A stretch of 64,000 bases of DNA from Kaistella flava (ex Peng et al. 2021) (GCF_015191005.1 NZ_CP040442.1:868001-932000); one strand, 5' to 3'; positions 8,524-18,370 are shown, counted from the first letter of the stretch. Notes: generated by a model from the sequence alone, not told the origin. Numbers and translations are program-made.

Positions 8524-8556
8524 GCGGTGAATCAATAATTGTTCACCGCTTTTTTA
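8524..8556 (+). terminator. Rho-independent terminator after the PepSY-like gene
   Basis: GCGGTGAA (8524-8531) pairs perfectly with TTCACCGC (8542-8549) across a 10-base loop and is followed by six T. It separates the PepSY-like gene from the efflux operon. Confidence 0.85.
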
Positions 8557-8574
8557 TTGACTTTTTTATTGAAA

Positions 8575-8608
8575 TTCAGTTTTTATTCAGATTTTGAAAT
8601 TATCTTTA
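8575..8608 (+). promoter_or_regulatory. Candidate response-regulator site upstream of the TolC operon
   Basis: TTCAGT (8575-8580) and TTCAGA (8586-8591) repeat with 11-bp period, then TATCTTTA (8601-8608) lies 9 bp further, close to TAnnTTTG. The layout is as at 4684 and 7977. The predicted transcript start leaves a short leader before the ATG at 8636. Confidence 0.5.
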
Positions 8609-8635
8609 CCTATTCATTCCTTATTTATTCAAAAG

Positions 8636-9901
8636 ATGTTGCAAAGAAAGTCACTTCATCAAGTAATCCTACTTGCTCTTTTTTTTCTGATGTTTTCGGG
8701 AAAATATTTTGGGCAGGACAAAAATACGTTGGAGTTTTATCTTACGACGGCCGAAAAAAACAGTCCGTTACTTAATGATTATAACAATCGAATTTTCTCC
8801 TCAAAAATAGACAGTTTAAAACAGCGTGCTGATTTCGGTTTTAAAGTAAATGGTATCGCTGATGCTTCTTATTCTCCACAATTCAACGGTTGGGGTTATG
8901 ACGGTAACTCTACAATTAACGGTAATAATCTGGCGCTTTTGGGGCGTGTTTCCCGAGATTTTCTGGGAAAAGACAATTTAAATACGCGTCTTCAAAATTT
9001 TTCTTTAATCATTCAGCAGATTCTCAACCAGAAAAAACTCTCTGTTTTAAATTTAAAGAGAGCCATTACCGAACAGTATATTTTGGCTTATTCGGCACAG
9101 GAACAGTTTGCCATCGACAAAGAAATCATCCATATTCTGGACCAGGAAGATATAATTTTAAAAAAACTTACGCAGGCTTCGGTTTTTAAACAGACCGATT
9201 ATCTTACTTTTAAAGTCATGCATCAGCAAAGTTTGCTGAATCAAAAACAGCATGAAGCAGACTGGCAAAATAATTATGCAGCGTTGCAATACCTTTCAGG
9301 TTTGGTAAGTACTGATTTCAAAAAATTATCCGCTCCGAATATTGAAAATACTGGTGATCTGGATTTTACCAAAACCGTTTATGCGGACTCCTTCAAAACC
9401 GACAGTTTAAAGTTAGCCAACGATATTAAAATCATTAATTACGATTACAAACCAAAAGTTTCAGCCTTTGCAGATGGTGGGTATTCGTCGGCACTCATTC
9501 ATACGCCTTACAAGAATTTTGGCGTTAGTGTAGGTTTGTCGCTCACCGTTCCGATTTATGATGGTCATCAACGTAAAATGCTTATCGAGCAAAAAGTGAT
9601 AGAAACCGATACTAAAACGAAATATTTAAAATATACTGAAAATCAATATTTACAACAGATTAATTTGATCCGTAATCAAATGCAGCAATATCAGGAACTG
9701 TTGAAAATTGCGAGAACGCAGATGAAATATTCGCAAACTTTGATTGAGGCTAATTTAAAACAGTTGCCAACGGGCGATGTGAGAATGGTGGATTTCATCC
9801 TTTCCATCACCAATTACACGACGCTGAAAACGGGAATTCTTCAGTATGAAAATAATCTTTTGCGACTTCAAAATAATTTATCCAACCTAATTGTTCAGTA
9901 A
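8636..9901 (+). CDS. TolC-family outer membrane efflux protein
   Basis: 421 residues from the ATG at 8636, which gives a signal peptide ending MFSGKYFGQ. The mature part is mostly helical with two repeats of coiled-coil type (about 95-220 and 310-420) around strand segments such as VSAFADGGYSSAL and VGLSLTVPIYDGHQRKM, the latter a typical TolC second-repeat strand. It forms the outer-membrane channel for the adaptor and RND pump downstream. The stop overlaps the adaptor start (TAATG). Confidence 0.88.
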   Translation: MLQRKSLHQVILLALFFLMFSGKYFGQDKNTLEFYLTTAEKNSPLLNDYNNRIFSSKIDSLKQRADFGFKVNGIADASYSPQFNGWGYDGNSTINGNNLALLGRVSRDFLGKDNLNTRLQNFSLIIQQILNQKKLSVLNLKRAITEQYILAYSAQEQFAIDKEIIHILDQEDIILKKLTQASVFKQTDYLTFKVMHQQSLLNQKQHEADWQNNYAALQYLSGLVSTDFKKLSAPNIENTGDLDFTKTVYADSFKTDSLKLANDIKIINYDYKPKVSAFADGGYSSALIHTPYKNFGVSVGLSLTVPIYDGHQRKMLIEQKVIETDTKTKYLKYTENQYLQQINLIRNQMQQYQELLKIARTQMKYSQTLIEANLKQLPTGDVRMVDFILSITNYTTLKTGILQYENNLLRLQNNLSNLIVQ

Positions 9902-10833
9902 TGAAAATCTTCAAATCCATATTATTTCCGGTTTTAGTGTTTGTGGTTTTTAGCTGCAAAAAAAAGGCTGAAGAAACCATCACTGAAACTGAAAATACAG
10001 CGAAACCGAAAACACCAGTTACCATCGCTTATCCTTCAGACACGGTGAACGTGAGCGACAATGTAACTTTAAATGCCACATCTTCTTACCTTTTGAAATC
10101 TGATGTCAAAGCAAACACCAACGGCTATATCACCAGAGTGACGATTCGACTTGCAGATAGAGTTGCGCGTGGACAGGTTCTTTTCGCTTTGCAAACCAAA
10201 GAGGCACGCGCACTCGGAAATACGATTAATAAACTGGATCCGTCTTTTCGATTTTCAGGAACGACTTCGGTCACAAGTCCGACCGCTGGTTATGTGGAAA
10301 TGATGAATCATCAAGTGGGCGATTATGTGCAGGACGGTGAAGTTTTGGCGACTATTGCAGATTCCAGCAGTTTTGGTTTTGTAATGAATGTACCTTACGA
10401 ATATAACCAGCTTGTGAGAAGCAATAATTCCCTTAAAATTAATCTGCCAGACGGAAGTTCTTTGGATGGTTATGTGGCGAAAATTATGCCTGCTGTCGAT
10501 CCCGTTTCGCAAACAGAAAAGGTTTTGGTGAAAGTGAGATACGGTGGTGTGATTCCGGAGAACTTGATAGGAACGGTTAGTTTAAGAAAGACTGAAAATA
10601 CGGGTGGAATTTACGTTCCGAAAACGGCAGTTCTTAGTGATGAAACCCAGTCCCAATTTTGGGTGATGAAAATGAAAAATGATACAACGGCAGTGAAAGT
10701 TGATATTGTAAAAGGGATAGAAACTAATCAGTGGGTTCAGGTTATTTCTGGGAATATCTCGAAAACGGATCGAATTGTTACATCTGGGAATTATGGTTTA
10801 GAGGATACGGCTTTTGTAATTGTTACAAAATAA
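9901..10833 (+). CDS. RND/HlyD-type periplasmic adaptor lipoprotein
   Basis: 310 residues with a lipoprotein signal (LVFVVFSC, cysteine at 19). The lipoyl-like half motifs are present: VKANTNGYITRVTIRLADRVARGQ and, after a short hairpin, TSPTAGYVEMMNHQVGDYVQDGE. Beta-barrel and membrane-proximal domains follow (YVAKIMPAVDPVSQTEKV, then IYVPKTAVL). The coiled-coil hairpin is very short, so this is a compact adaptor. It links the TolC-like channel to the RND pump, whose gene lies 1.2 kb downstream beyond a repeat array. Confidence 0.88.
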   Translation: MKIFKSILFPVLVFVVFSCKKKAEETITETENTAKPKTPVTIAYPSDTVNVSDNVTLNATSSYLLKSDVKANTNGYITRVTIRLADRVARGQVLFALQTKEARALGNTINKLDPSFRFSGTTSVTSPTAGYVEMMNHQVGDYVQDGEVLATIADSSSFGFVMNVPYEYNQLVRSNNSLKINLPDGSSLDGYVAKIMPAVDPVSQTEKVLVKVRYGGVIPENLIGTVSLRKTENTGGIYVPKTAVLSDETQSQFWVMKMKNDTTAVKVDIVKGIETNQWVQVISGNISKTDRIVTSGNYGLEDTAFVIVTK

Positions 10834-12027
10834 CTTTTACAGGGTTAATACCATGAAACTTTTTTAAACCACAAAAGTCACAAAAGGACTTTTAAAGATG
10901 GAATATATTGGGGTTATTAAGTTCACAAAATAGAATGCTGAAGGAGTTTGTTTGATTTTTTAAACCACAAAGGCACAAAGATGATGCAGTCGAAAATTAT
11001 TAAAAAAGAACATCAAGGGATATGCTGCGGTTTATCAGATTATTTTGTTTGTCTTGAAGAAATAAATAATTTTTTAAGACATTAGGCACATTAGTTTTTT
11101 TTAAACTGGATACTTTTTAAACCACAAAAGTCACAAAAGGACTTTTAAAGATGGAATATATTGGGGCTATTTAGGTCACAAAATAGAGGATGCTGAAGGA
11201 GTTTGTTTGAGTTTTTAAACCACAAAGGCACAAAGATGATGCAGCTGAAAGTTAATAAAAAAGAGCATCAAGGTGTATGCTGCGATTTATCAGATCTTTT
11301 TGTTTGTCTTAAAGAAATAAATAATTTTTTAACACATTAGACACATTAGCTTTTTTCAGTTTTAACAAATGAACTTTTTATCAGCGAACATTAGTTTTTT
11401 AAACCACAAAAGTCACAAAAGGACTTTTAAAGATGGAATATATTGGGTTTATTAAGTTCACAAAATAGGATGCTGAAGGAGTTTGTTTGAGTTTTTAAAC
11501 CACAAAGGCACAAAGATGATGCAGCTGAAAGTTAATAAAAAAGAGCATCAAGGGATACGCTGCGGTTTATCAGATTATTTTGTTAGTCTTGAAGAAATAA
11601 ATAATTTTATAACACATTAGGCACATTAGTTTTTTCAGTTTTAACAAATGAGCTTTTTATGAGCGCACATTAGTTTTTTAAACCACAAAAATCACAAAAG
11701 GACTTTTAAAGATGGAATATATTGGGTTTATTCATTTCACAAAATAGGATATTGATATAGTTTATGTAATTTATTAAACCACAAAAGTCACAAAAGCACT
11801 TTAAAAGATGGAACATATTGGGTTTATTAAGTTCACAAAATGGGATGTTGAAAGAGTTTATTTAATTTTTTAAACCACAAAAGTCACAAAGATAAAAGTA
11901 AAAAAATGCTTTTAAAAGGAAACAAAAGGTAAAAGATAGATTCTATGTTCCTGTTTCAATCTCAAATTCAGACCGTTAATTACTATTATTTAAATAAAAC
12001 AGCTCAACAGCTTTAAAAACATTCTAA
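10834..12027. repeat. Non-coding repeat array 2
   Basis: About 1.2 kb of non-coding DNA between the adaptor and pump genes. Units of about 250-280 bp open with AAACCACAAAAGTCACAAAAG at 10866, 11119, 11401 and 11680, with shorter partial units at 11776 and 11875. Inside each unit are ACTTTTAAAGATGGAATATA, a second AAACCACAAAGGCACAAAG and GAAGAAATAAATAATTTT. The sequence is related to array 3 (16137) and, more distantly, to array 1. At 11955-11972 a weak TTCAAT/TTCAGA pair (12-bp spacing) may be a poor version of the regulator site. Confidence 0.75.
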
Positions 12028-15000
12028 ATGAAGGAGTCCTTTTTTGTAAAGTATAAAAACCCTTTGCTCATTCTTATTCTGCTGATTATTTTCGGTGGCG
12101 TATTTTCTTATACCAAAATGAAATCGTCGCTGTTTCCGCAGATTACCTTTCCGAAAATAAAAGTAATTGCAGAAGCTGGGCAACAGCCAGTCGATCAAAT
12201 GACGGTGGCGATTACCAAACCTTTGGAGAATGCCATCAAGCAGGTTCCCGATTTAGAAATCATTAAAAGCACCACGAGCAGAGGAAGTTGCGAAATATCT
12301 GCTTTCATGAGTTGGAATGCCAATATCGATTTGAGTCAACAACAGATTGAAGGAAAAATCAATCAAATCAAAAATACTTTGCCTCCTGACATCAACATCA
12401 CCGTGGAAAAAATGAATCCATCGATTCTTCCGGTGATGGGTTATTCGCTGAATTCTACGTCGATGTCGCCAATTGATTTGAAACAGCTGGCGCTTTATAC
12501 GATTAAACCTTTTCTGTCGCAAGTTAATGGCGTGAGTGACATCCGCGTAATCGGTGGTCAGGACAAAGAATACTGGGCAGTCCTTAATCAGGATATGGTG
12601 GCAAGACTTGGGTTAAATCCGGCCACTATTTCTACAGCGTTGAACAATACCAATTTCATTAAATCAGACGGTTATTCGTCCGATTACAATTATCTTTATT
12701 TAACCTTAACCGATTCTCAGATTAGAAATATCGATCAGTTAAAAAATATCGTCATTAAAAACGACGGTAACCGCATTGTTTATTTTAAAGATATCGCCCA
12801 GATTAATATTCACAGTGCAAAACAATATATTAAAGTCAATGCCAACGGCCAGGAAAGCATCCTGATCGCCATCGTTCAGCAACCGAATGCCAATGTAGTA
12901 GATCTGGCAAAAGAGATGGAAATTAAAATTGTCAATCTGCAGAAAACTCTGCCGAAAGATGTTGTTTTAAAACCGTATTACGTTCAGGCAGATTTTGTAA
13001 ATGACTCCATCAAAAGTGTTACCGATGCACTTTGGATTGGTTTGCTACTTGCGATTGTCGTGGCCATTATCTTTTTAAAATCCTGGAAAGCGAGTGCGGC
13101 GATTCTCATCACGATTCCGATTACTTTAAGTTTAACGGTTTTGGTTTTGTCGGCAACGGGACAGACTTTTAATATTATGACTTTGGGCGCGATTGCTGCC
13201 GCAATTGGTTTAATCATCGATGATGCAATTGTCGTCGTAGAACAAATTCACCGAACCCACGAAGAACATCCCGAAGAAACGAGCAAAACGCTGGTGCAGA
13301 AAGCTGTGAATTATCTGCTGAAAGCCATGATTGGTTCTTCCCTGAGCACGATTGTTATTTTCCTTCCTTTTATTTTAATGAGTGGCGTTGCAGGTGCTTA
13401 TTTTAAAGTAATGACGAATACGATTATCATCACTTTGGTCTGTTCGTTTTTTGCTACGTGGATTTTACTTCCGGTTGTCTATTTATTTTTAACAAAAAAG
13501 AAAACGAAAAAAGAAGTTCATCACGAAGTAAAAGAACAGAAATGGGTCGGTTTCTTTATCAGAAGACCTATTTTCTCTTATATTTTCATGGGTTTATTAG
13601 TCATCATTTCCGCTTTGATTATCCCGAATATTTCCACCGGATTTTTACCTGAAATGGATGAAGGAAGCATTGTTCTGGATTATAATTCTCCGCCGGGAAC
13701 CTCTTTGGAAGAAACAGATCGCGAACTGCGCGAAGTTGAAAAAATCATCAAAGCAGATCCTAATGTTGAAGCGTACAGCCGACGAACAGGAACTCAGATG
13801 GGATTTTTCATCACCGAGCCGAACAGAGGAGATTATTTAATTCAATTAAAAAAGAGCAGAAGTAAAACTACCGACGAAGTTACTGACGATATCCGCACGA
13901 AAATAGAAGCAACCGGTTTGCCCTTAACTGTCGATTTCGGTCAGGTGATCGGTGATATGCTGGGCGATTTAATGAGTAGTGTTCAGCCGATTGAAATTAA
14001 AATCTTCGGAAACGACTCGCAAGTTATTCACGAATATTCAAAAAAAATTGCAGCAATTGTTGAAAAAGTTCCTGGCACGGCCGATGTTTTTGATGGAATT
14101 ATAATCGCTGGTCCGTCGATTGAGATTCAACCGAATCTTTCTGTTTTGGGACAATATAATATTACGGCGCAGGACTTTCAGTTTCAGACGCAGACAATTT
14201 TAGAAGGAAATGTGGTGGGCGAATTATTCGACAAACAACAATATACGCCGATCAGAACGCTATATAACAATTCGGGAAATGCGTCTTTAAACCAGATTGA
14301 AAACAGCATGATTTCGCTTCCAAACGGGCAGTTGAAACCTCTGAAAGAATTTGCGTCTGTGAATATCAAGAAAGGTTCTGCGGAGGTTGAGCGGGAAGAT
14401 TTGCAGAATTTAGGAATCGTAACAGCACGTTTGAACAACAGCGATTTGGGCGGAACGATTAAAAACATTCAACAACAGATTGATCAGAAAGTCAAACTTC
14501 CGAGCGGTTACAATATTGTTTACGGCGGCGCTTATGCAGAACAGCAAAAATCTTTCGGTGAGTTGCTTTTGATTTTATTTATTTCCTGCTTGTTGGTTTT
14601 CACCACAATTCTGTTTTTGTTCAGAAATGTAAAAGTGGCTTTGATTATTTTACTGATTGCGATTTTGGGAATTTCAGGAAGCTATCTTTTACTTTTTATT
14701 ACCGGAACACCGCTGAATGTAGGAAGTTACACCGGACTGATTATGATGGTAGGAATCATCGGTGAAAATGCTATTTTCACTTATCTTCAGTTTCACGAAA
14801 ATCTGGAAACCCAGACCAAAGAGCAATCGCTGATTTATGCCATCAGCACAAGATTACGTCCGAAATTAATGACCGCAATCGGTGCTATTATCGCCTTAAT
14901 GCCACTTGCTTTGGGAATTGGAACCGGCGCACAAATGCACCAACCTTTGGCCATTGCCGTTATCGGTGGATTTATAGTAGCACTTCCGCTTCTGTTGATT

Positions 15001-15054
15001 GTGTTGCCGACATTGCTTAATAAAATCGACTTTAATAAATATAAAGAAGAATAA
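12028..15054 (+). CDS. RND efflux pump (AcrB/HAE-like)
   Basis: 1008 residues, close to full family length. The first membrane helix is near residues 12-30, followed by the large periplasmic domain, TM2-6 (about 335-490), a second periplasmic domain and TM8-12 (about 850-1000). The proton-relay pair D398-D399 lies in GLIIDDAIVVVEQIHRTHEE, the drug-type rather than metal-type arrangement. It works with the adaptor and TolC-like channel just upstream. No stop or frameshift was seen. The substrate is unknown; multidrug, lipid or bile-type compounds are possible. Confidence 0.92.
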   Translation: MKESFFVKYKNPLLILILLIIFGGVFSYTKMKSSLFPQITFPKIKVIAEAGQQPVDQMTVAITKPLENAIKQVPDLEIIKSTTSRGSCEISAFMSWNANIDLSQQQIEGKINQIKNTLPPDINITVEKMNPSILPVMGYSLNSTSMSPIDLKQLALYTIKPFLSQVNGVSDIRVIGGQDKEYWAVLNQDMVARLGLNPATISTALNNTNFIKSDGYSSDYNYLYLTLTDSQIRNIDQLKNIVIKNDGNRIVYFKDIAQINIHSAKQYIKVNANGQESILIAIVQQPNANVVDLAKEMEIKIVNLQKTLPKDVVLKPYYVQADFVNDSIKSVTDALWIGLLLAIVVAIIFLKSWKASAAILITIPITLSLTVLVLSATGQTFNIMTLGAIAAAIGLIIDDAIVVVEQIHRTHEEHPEETSKTLVQKAVNYLLKAMIGSSLSTIVIFLPFILMSGVAGAYFKVMTNTIIITLVCSFFATWILLPVVYLFLTKKKTKKEVHHEVKEQKWVGFFIRRPIFSYIFMGLLVIISALIIPNISTGFLPEMDEGSIVLDYNSPPGTSLEETDRELREVEKIIKADPNVEAYSRRTGTQMGFFITEPNRGDYLIQLKKSRSKTTDEVTDDIRTKIEATGLPLTVDFGQVIGDMLGDLMSSVQPIEIKIFGNDSQVIHEYSKKIAAIVEKVPGTADVFDGIIIAGPSIEIQPNLSVLGQYNITAQDFQFQTQTILEGNVVGELFDKQQYTPIRTLYNNSGNASLNQIENSMISLPNGQLKPLKEFASVNIKKGSAEVEREDLQNLGIVTARLNNSDLGGTIKNIQQQIDQKVKLPSGYNIVYGGAYAEQQKSFGELLLILFISCLLVFTTILFLFRNVKVALIILLIAILGISGSYLLLFITGTPLNVGSYTGLIMMVGIIGENAIFTYLQFHENLETQTKEQSLIYAISTRLRPKLMTAIGAIIALMPLALGIGTGAQMHQPLAIAVIGGFIVALPLLLIVLPTLLNKIDFNKYKEE

Positions 15055-15113
15055 AAACTTCATTTTAAATCAGATTACAAACTTTAATTTTAAATCATTA
15101 ATCCTCATTAACA

Positions 15114-16118
15114 ATGAAAAATAAACTGCTACACACCGTGATGGTCCTTACTTTGGGTCTTGGTATCTTTAATGCCCAAAACAGTGGACTGAAAGTGCTG
15201 AAATCAATACCTGCTGAAGGAAACGGCGGCTGGGATTATATTCAGATAAATCCTTTGAATCATTACCTGTATGCCAGTCATTCGACACAGGTGAATATTA
15301 TCGATCCAGAAACGTTGGCATCCAAAGGAATTATTAAGAATCAGCAAGGCGTTCACGGAATCGGTTTTGACCAAAAAAACAGAGGTTATGTTACGAACGG
15401 GAAATCTAATTCTGTTTATGTTTTTGATGTTGCTACGAATGAAAAAGTAAGCAGTATCGAGGTTGGTACGAAACCGGATGCTGTGATTTACGATGCATTT
15501 TCAGGAAAAGTTATCGTGGCGAATGCCGGAAGTAATTCATTAAGTATTATCGATCCAAGTTCTTTAAAAGTAGAATCAACGATAACCTTAATCGGCAATC
15601 CCGAATATATGGCAAGTGACGGAAAGGGAAAAATCTATGTAAACATCGAAGACAAAAGTAAAATTGCGGAGGTGAATTTAAAACAACAAAAGGTGCTTCA
15701 ATACTTTTCTTTAGCATCTGGTGAAAGTCCTAGTGGTTTAGCTTTAAATCTTAAAAACCACCATTTATTTGCAGCGTGTGAAAATGGCTTATTTATCGTA
15801 GATGCCACGAACGGAAAACTGGTAACTAATTTACCGATTGGTAAAGGTTGTGACGGCGTAGCTTTCGACCCTGAAACCAATCATATTTTCGCTTCTAACT
15901 ATGATGGAACGCTGAGTGTTTATACCCAAAATGCGACAGGTCAATATATAAAATTGGACAATATCATTACAGAGGTTGGAGCACGAACACTGACTTTAGA
16001 TCCTGTTTCGCACAAAGTTTATTTGCCGACTGCGCAATATGAAAAACAAATAAGAGAGAACGAAAAAAGATTAAGAATGATTGATGGGACTTTTCATATT
16101 TTAGAGGTTGGGAAGTAA
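15114..16118 (+). CDS. Secreted YncE-like beta-propeller protein
   Basis: 334 residues with a signal peptide (VMVLTLGLGIFNAQ). Seven-blade YVTN-type repeats follow: NHYLYASHSTQVNIIDPET, GYVTNGKSNSVYVFDV, KVIVANAGSNSLSIIDP, KIYVNIEDKSKIAEVN, HHLFAACENGLFIVDA, NHIFASNYDGTLSVY and HKVYLPTAQY. It resembles the YncE family, periplasmic propellers of unclear function. It sits 59 bp after the RND pump gene and may be co-transcribed with it. No catalytic residues can be assigned. Confidence 0.85.
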   Translation: MKNKLLHTVMVLTLGLGIFNAQNSGLKVLKSIPAEGNGGWDYIQINPLNHYLYASHSTQVNIIDPETLASKGIIKNQQGVHGIGFDQKNRGYVTNGKSNSVYVFDVATNEKVSSIEVGTKPDAVIYDAFSGKVIVANAGSNSLSIIDPSSLKVESTITLIGNPEYMASDGKGKIYVNIEDKSKIAEVNLKQQKVLQYFSLASGESPSGLALNLKNHHLFAACENGLFIVDATNGKLVTNLPIGKGCDGVAFDPETNHIFASNYDGTLSVYTQNATGQYIKLDNIITEVGARTLTLDPVSHKVYLPTAQYEKQIRENEKRLRMIDGTFHILEVGK

Positions 16119-16562
16119 GATTTCTTAAACTACAAAGATCTTTTAAACCACAAAAGTCACAAAAGAATCTTTAAAGATGGAATATTTTACGTTTATCAAG
16201 TTCACAAAATTGGACGTTTATTTGATTGGTACTATTATTTCTTAAACCACAAAGATCTTTTAAACCACAAAAGTCACAAAAGAATCTTTAAAGATGGAAT
16301 ATTTTACGTTTATCAAGTTCACAAAATTGGACGTTTATTTGATTGGTACTATTATTTCTTAAACCACAAAGATCTTTTAAACCACAAAAGTCACAAAAGA
16401 ATCTTTAAAGATGGAATATATTACGTTTATCAAGTTCACAAAATTGCACGTTTATTTGATTGGTACCATTATTTCTTAAACCACAAAGATCTTTTAAACC
16501 ACAAAAGTCACAAAAGAATCTTAAAAGATGGAATATATTAGGTCTATTAAGTTCATAAAACA
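16119..16562. repeat. Repeat array 3: 117-bp tandem repeat
   Basis: Four starts of GATCTTTTAAACCACAAAAG at 16137, 16254, 16371 and 16488 give an exact 117-bp period. The first two full units are almost identical and the fourth diverges after about 60 bp. Each unit contains GTCACAAAAGAATCTTTAAA, GATGGAATATTTTACG and TTCACAAAATTGGACG. It is the same family as array 2. No reading frame is maintained. Confidence 0.9.
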
Positions 16563-16610
16563 GTATTTTTTTTGATTAATACCATTTTTAAATCAGACCG
16601 TTATTAAATT

Positions 16611-16640
16611 AAAAGCAGTGTTCTGACTGCACTGCTTTTT
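16611..16640 (+). terminator. Terminator after repeat array 3
   Basis: AAAAGCAGTG (16611-16620) pairs with CACTGCTTTT (16630-16639) over a 9-base loop and continues into T. It probably ends transcription from the pump/propeller genes. The remaining 128 bp to the next start hold no clear feature. Confidence 0.75.
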
Positions 16641-16768
16641 GTTGCCTACTAATTCGATTCCGTAATATCGTCGATTGCATTTTCTTTAGCAATTTTTTTA
16701 GTAAATTCATTATTTGTAATTTTATTGAAGTTTACCTCCATTAGTAACGATGCAAAAAATAATAACCA

Positions 16769-17776
16769 ATGAATACCATCAATTTTACTTTTACACAGAA
16801 AATAGTTGTTGCATTTTTCATCCTTTTATTATCATTGAATTTCAATGTTTACGCGCAAGGTATTGGTGTTAGTAATTATAAAGTTTATTTAGGAGTTGGA
16901 GATTACAACAATAAAAAAATCATCGTCATCAGACAATTTTCACGAGCTGGAAAGCAGTTTTATGTAGGAATTAATCCTAATGATATTAGTACTTCTATCC
17001 TATCTTCGGATCAAATAAAAGTGAGTCCTTCCAATTGGCAGCAGATTTTGATTGGCTACAAAAACACACCGTATATAAAAGCGATATTAGCTGCGAAACA
17101 ACAATCATTCGACCTTCAAAATGCCGGAATAATTAATGGATATCCGGCCGATAAAGGCATTGTATTAACGATTGACCTTTGCCCTTCTCATAAACCATTA
17201 GACCGTATTGTATTCACCTCGCTCATCAATGAATTTAACAAATACGAGAAACCAGTACCGATCGCATTGTCGATTACCGGAAGATTCATGATTACCCATT
17301 CCGAAGATATAGAATGGTTGAAAAATTTAGAAAAAACTGGCTATATCAATATTACCTGGGTTAATCATACTTACAATCATCATTTTAATCCGAAAGTGCC
17401 CTTAAAAAATAATTTTCTGTTAGAACCCGGAACTGATCTAAACTTTGAAATACTGGGCACTGAAATGGCATTGCTTGAAAAGGATTTGAAACTGTCTGCA
17501 TTCTTTAGATTTCCAGGATTGGTTTCTGACCATCAGTTGGTTGAAGATGTTACCAATTACGGATTGATTCCAATTGGCAGCGATGCCTGGCTGGCAAAAG
17601 GACAAGTTGCACATAACGGAAACATTGTATTGATACATGGCAATGGAAATGAACCATTGGGAATAAAAGAGTTCAGCAATCTTTTGCAAAAGGAAAAATC
17701 AGCCGTTATGAATAAACAATGGCTCCTCTATGATTTACGTGAAAATGTAGAAGATGAATTTGAAAACAGTAAATAG
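16769..17776 (+). CDS. Secreted polysaccharide deacetylase-family protein
   Basis: 335 residues with a signal peptide (VVAFFILLLSLNFNVYAQ). The NodB-like domain spans about residues 125-310. Motif 1 is LTIDLCPSH, with the catalytic-base aspartate; motif 2 is WVNHTYNHH, giving the metal-binding histidines; motif 3 is FFRFPG. Another conserved block is IVLIHGNGNEP. It probably removes acetyl groups from peptidoglycan or an extracellular polysaccharide in the periplasm. About 120 N-terminal residues precede the domain and are not recognised. Single gene. Confidence 0.82.
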   Translation: MNTINFTFTQKIVVAFFILLLSLNFNVYAQGIGVSNYKVYLGVGDYNNKKIIVIRQFSRAGKQFYVGINPNDISTSILSSDQIKVSPSNWQQILIGYKNTPYIKAILAAKQQSFDLQNAGIINGYPADKGIVLTIDLCPSHKPLDRIVFTSLINEFNKYEKPVPIALSITGRFMITHSEDIEWLKNLEKTGYINITWVNHTYNHHFNPKVPLKNNFLLEPGTDLNFEILGTEMALLEKDLKLSAFFRFPGLVSDHQLVEDVTNYGLIPIGSDAWLAKGQVAHNGNIVLIHGNGNEPLGIKEFSNLLQKEKSAVMNKQWLLYDLRENVEDEFENSK

Positions 17777-17810
17777 TGGTCAAAAGAATAACTGCTGCAG
17801 CACGATTATA

Positions 17811-17908
17811 TCGTGTGGTCTATAGCATAAAAATTTCTAAATTGTATTTAGAATGTATGATTTAAGAAAGACCACACGAAGGATTCGTGAGGTAGCCGAG
17901 GAGTGTGA
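17811..17908. repeat. Inverted repeat and dispersed GAAGGATTCGTG element
   Basis: TCGTGTGGTCT (17811-17821) recurs inverted as AGACCACACGA (17869-17879), 47 bp apart. It continues as AGGATTCGTGAGGTAGCCG, which has a relative on the opposite strand at 61328-61362. The CGAAGGATTCG core is itself palindromic. This looks like a dispersed palindromic intergenic repeat. Confidence 0.5.
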
Positions 17909-17944
17909 TTAAAAAGCGAATATAAATTATAGAATTATAAAAAA

Positions 17945-18370
17945 ATGGAAAATACCAAGTCGAAAATAATTAATGAAATCGCGCAAGAATTAGATTGCGG
18001 AAATGAATGTTATTACAATCCTAAAACGGATGAAATTATCGCAATTCCGAATTATTCAATCATTCAGGATGAAGAAGAATTTCAAGAGTTGTTTCACGAG
18101 GATTTAGAAGCAATCGAGAAAAACAGAGCAGATTTAATAGAAATAGATCCTTTAGAAAGTTCTGAATCCTTTAAAATCATGGAACTATTTGTTGACCAAA
18201 TTGCTGATGTGCAATATAAAGCGAAACTGGAACATATTTTACAGGAGAGAAAACCATTTCAGAATTTTAAGAATTCAATCGATAATTCGGATTTTAGACA
18301 AGAATGGTTTGATTTTAAGAAATTAGAAATGGAGAAAATAGTAGAAGCAAGATTAAACCACTCAAAATAA
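17945..18370 (+). CDS. UPF0158 family protein
   Basis: 141 residues, acidic and soluble. It matches the UPF0158 family: an N-terminal helix, a CYYNPKTDEIIAIPNY hairpin, then EIDPLESSESFKIMELFVDQI and a C-terminal FRQEWFDFKKLEMEKIVEARL helix. Function unknown. The last codons and the downstream terminator form the left copy of the direct repeat that flanks the Wadjet-like island, so this gene end is probably the original insertion site. Confidence 0.8.
   Translation: MENTKSKIINEIAQELDCGNECYYNPKTDEIIAIPNYSIIQDEEEFQELFHEDLEAIEKNRADLIEIDPLESSESFKIMELFVDQIADVQYKAKLEHILQERKPFQNFKNSIDNSDFRQEWFDFKKLEMEKIVEARLNHSK

Noticed and set aside
16137..16560. Tandem repeat as CRISPR array
   Set aside because: The 117-bp units are contiguous and lack unique spacers, and no cas genes are present.
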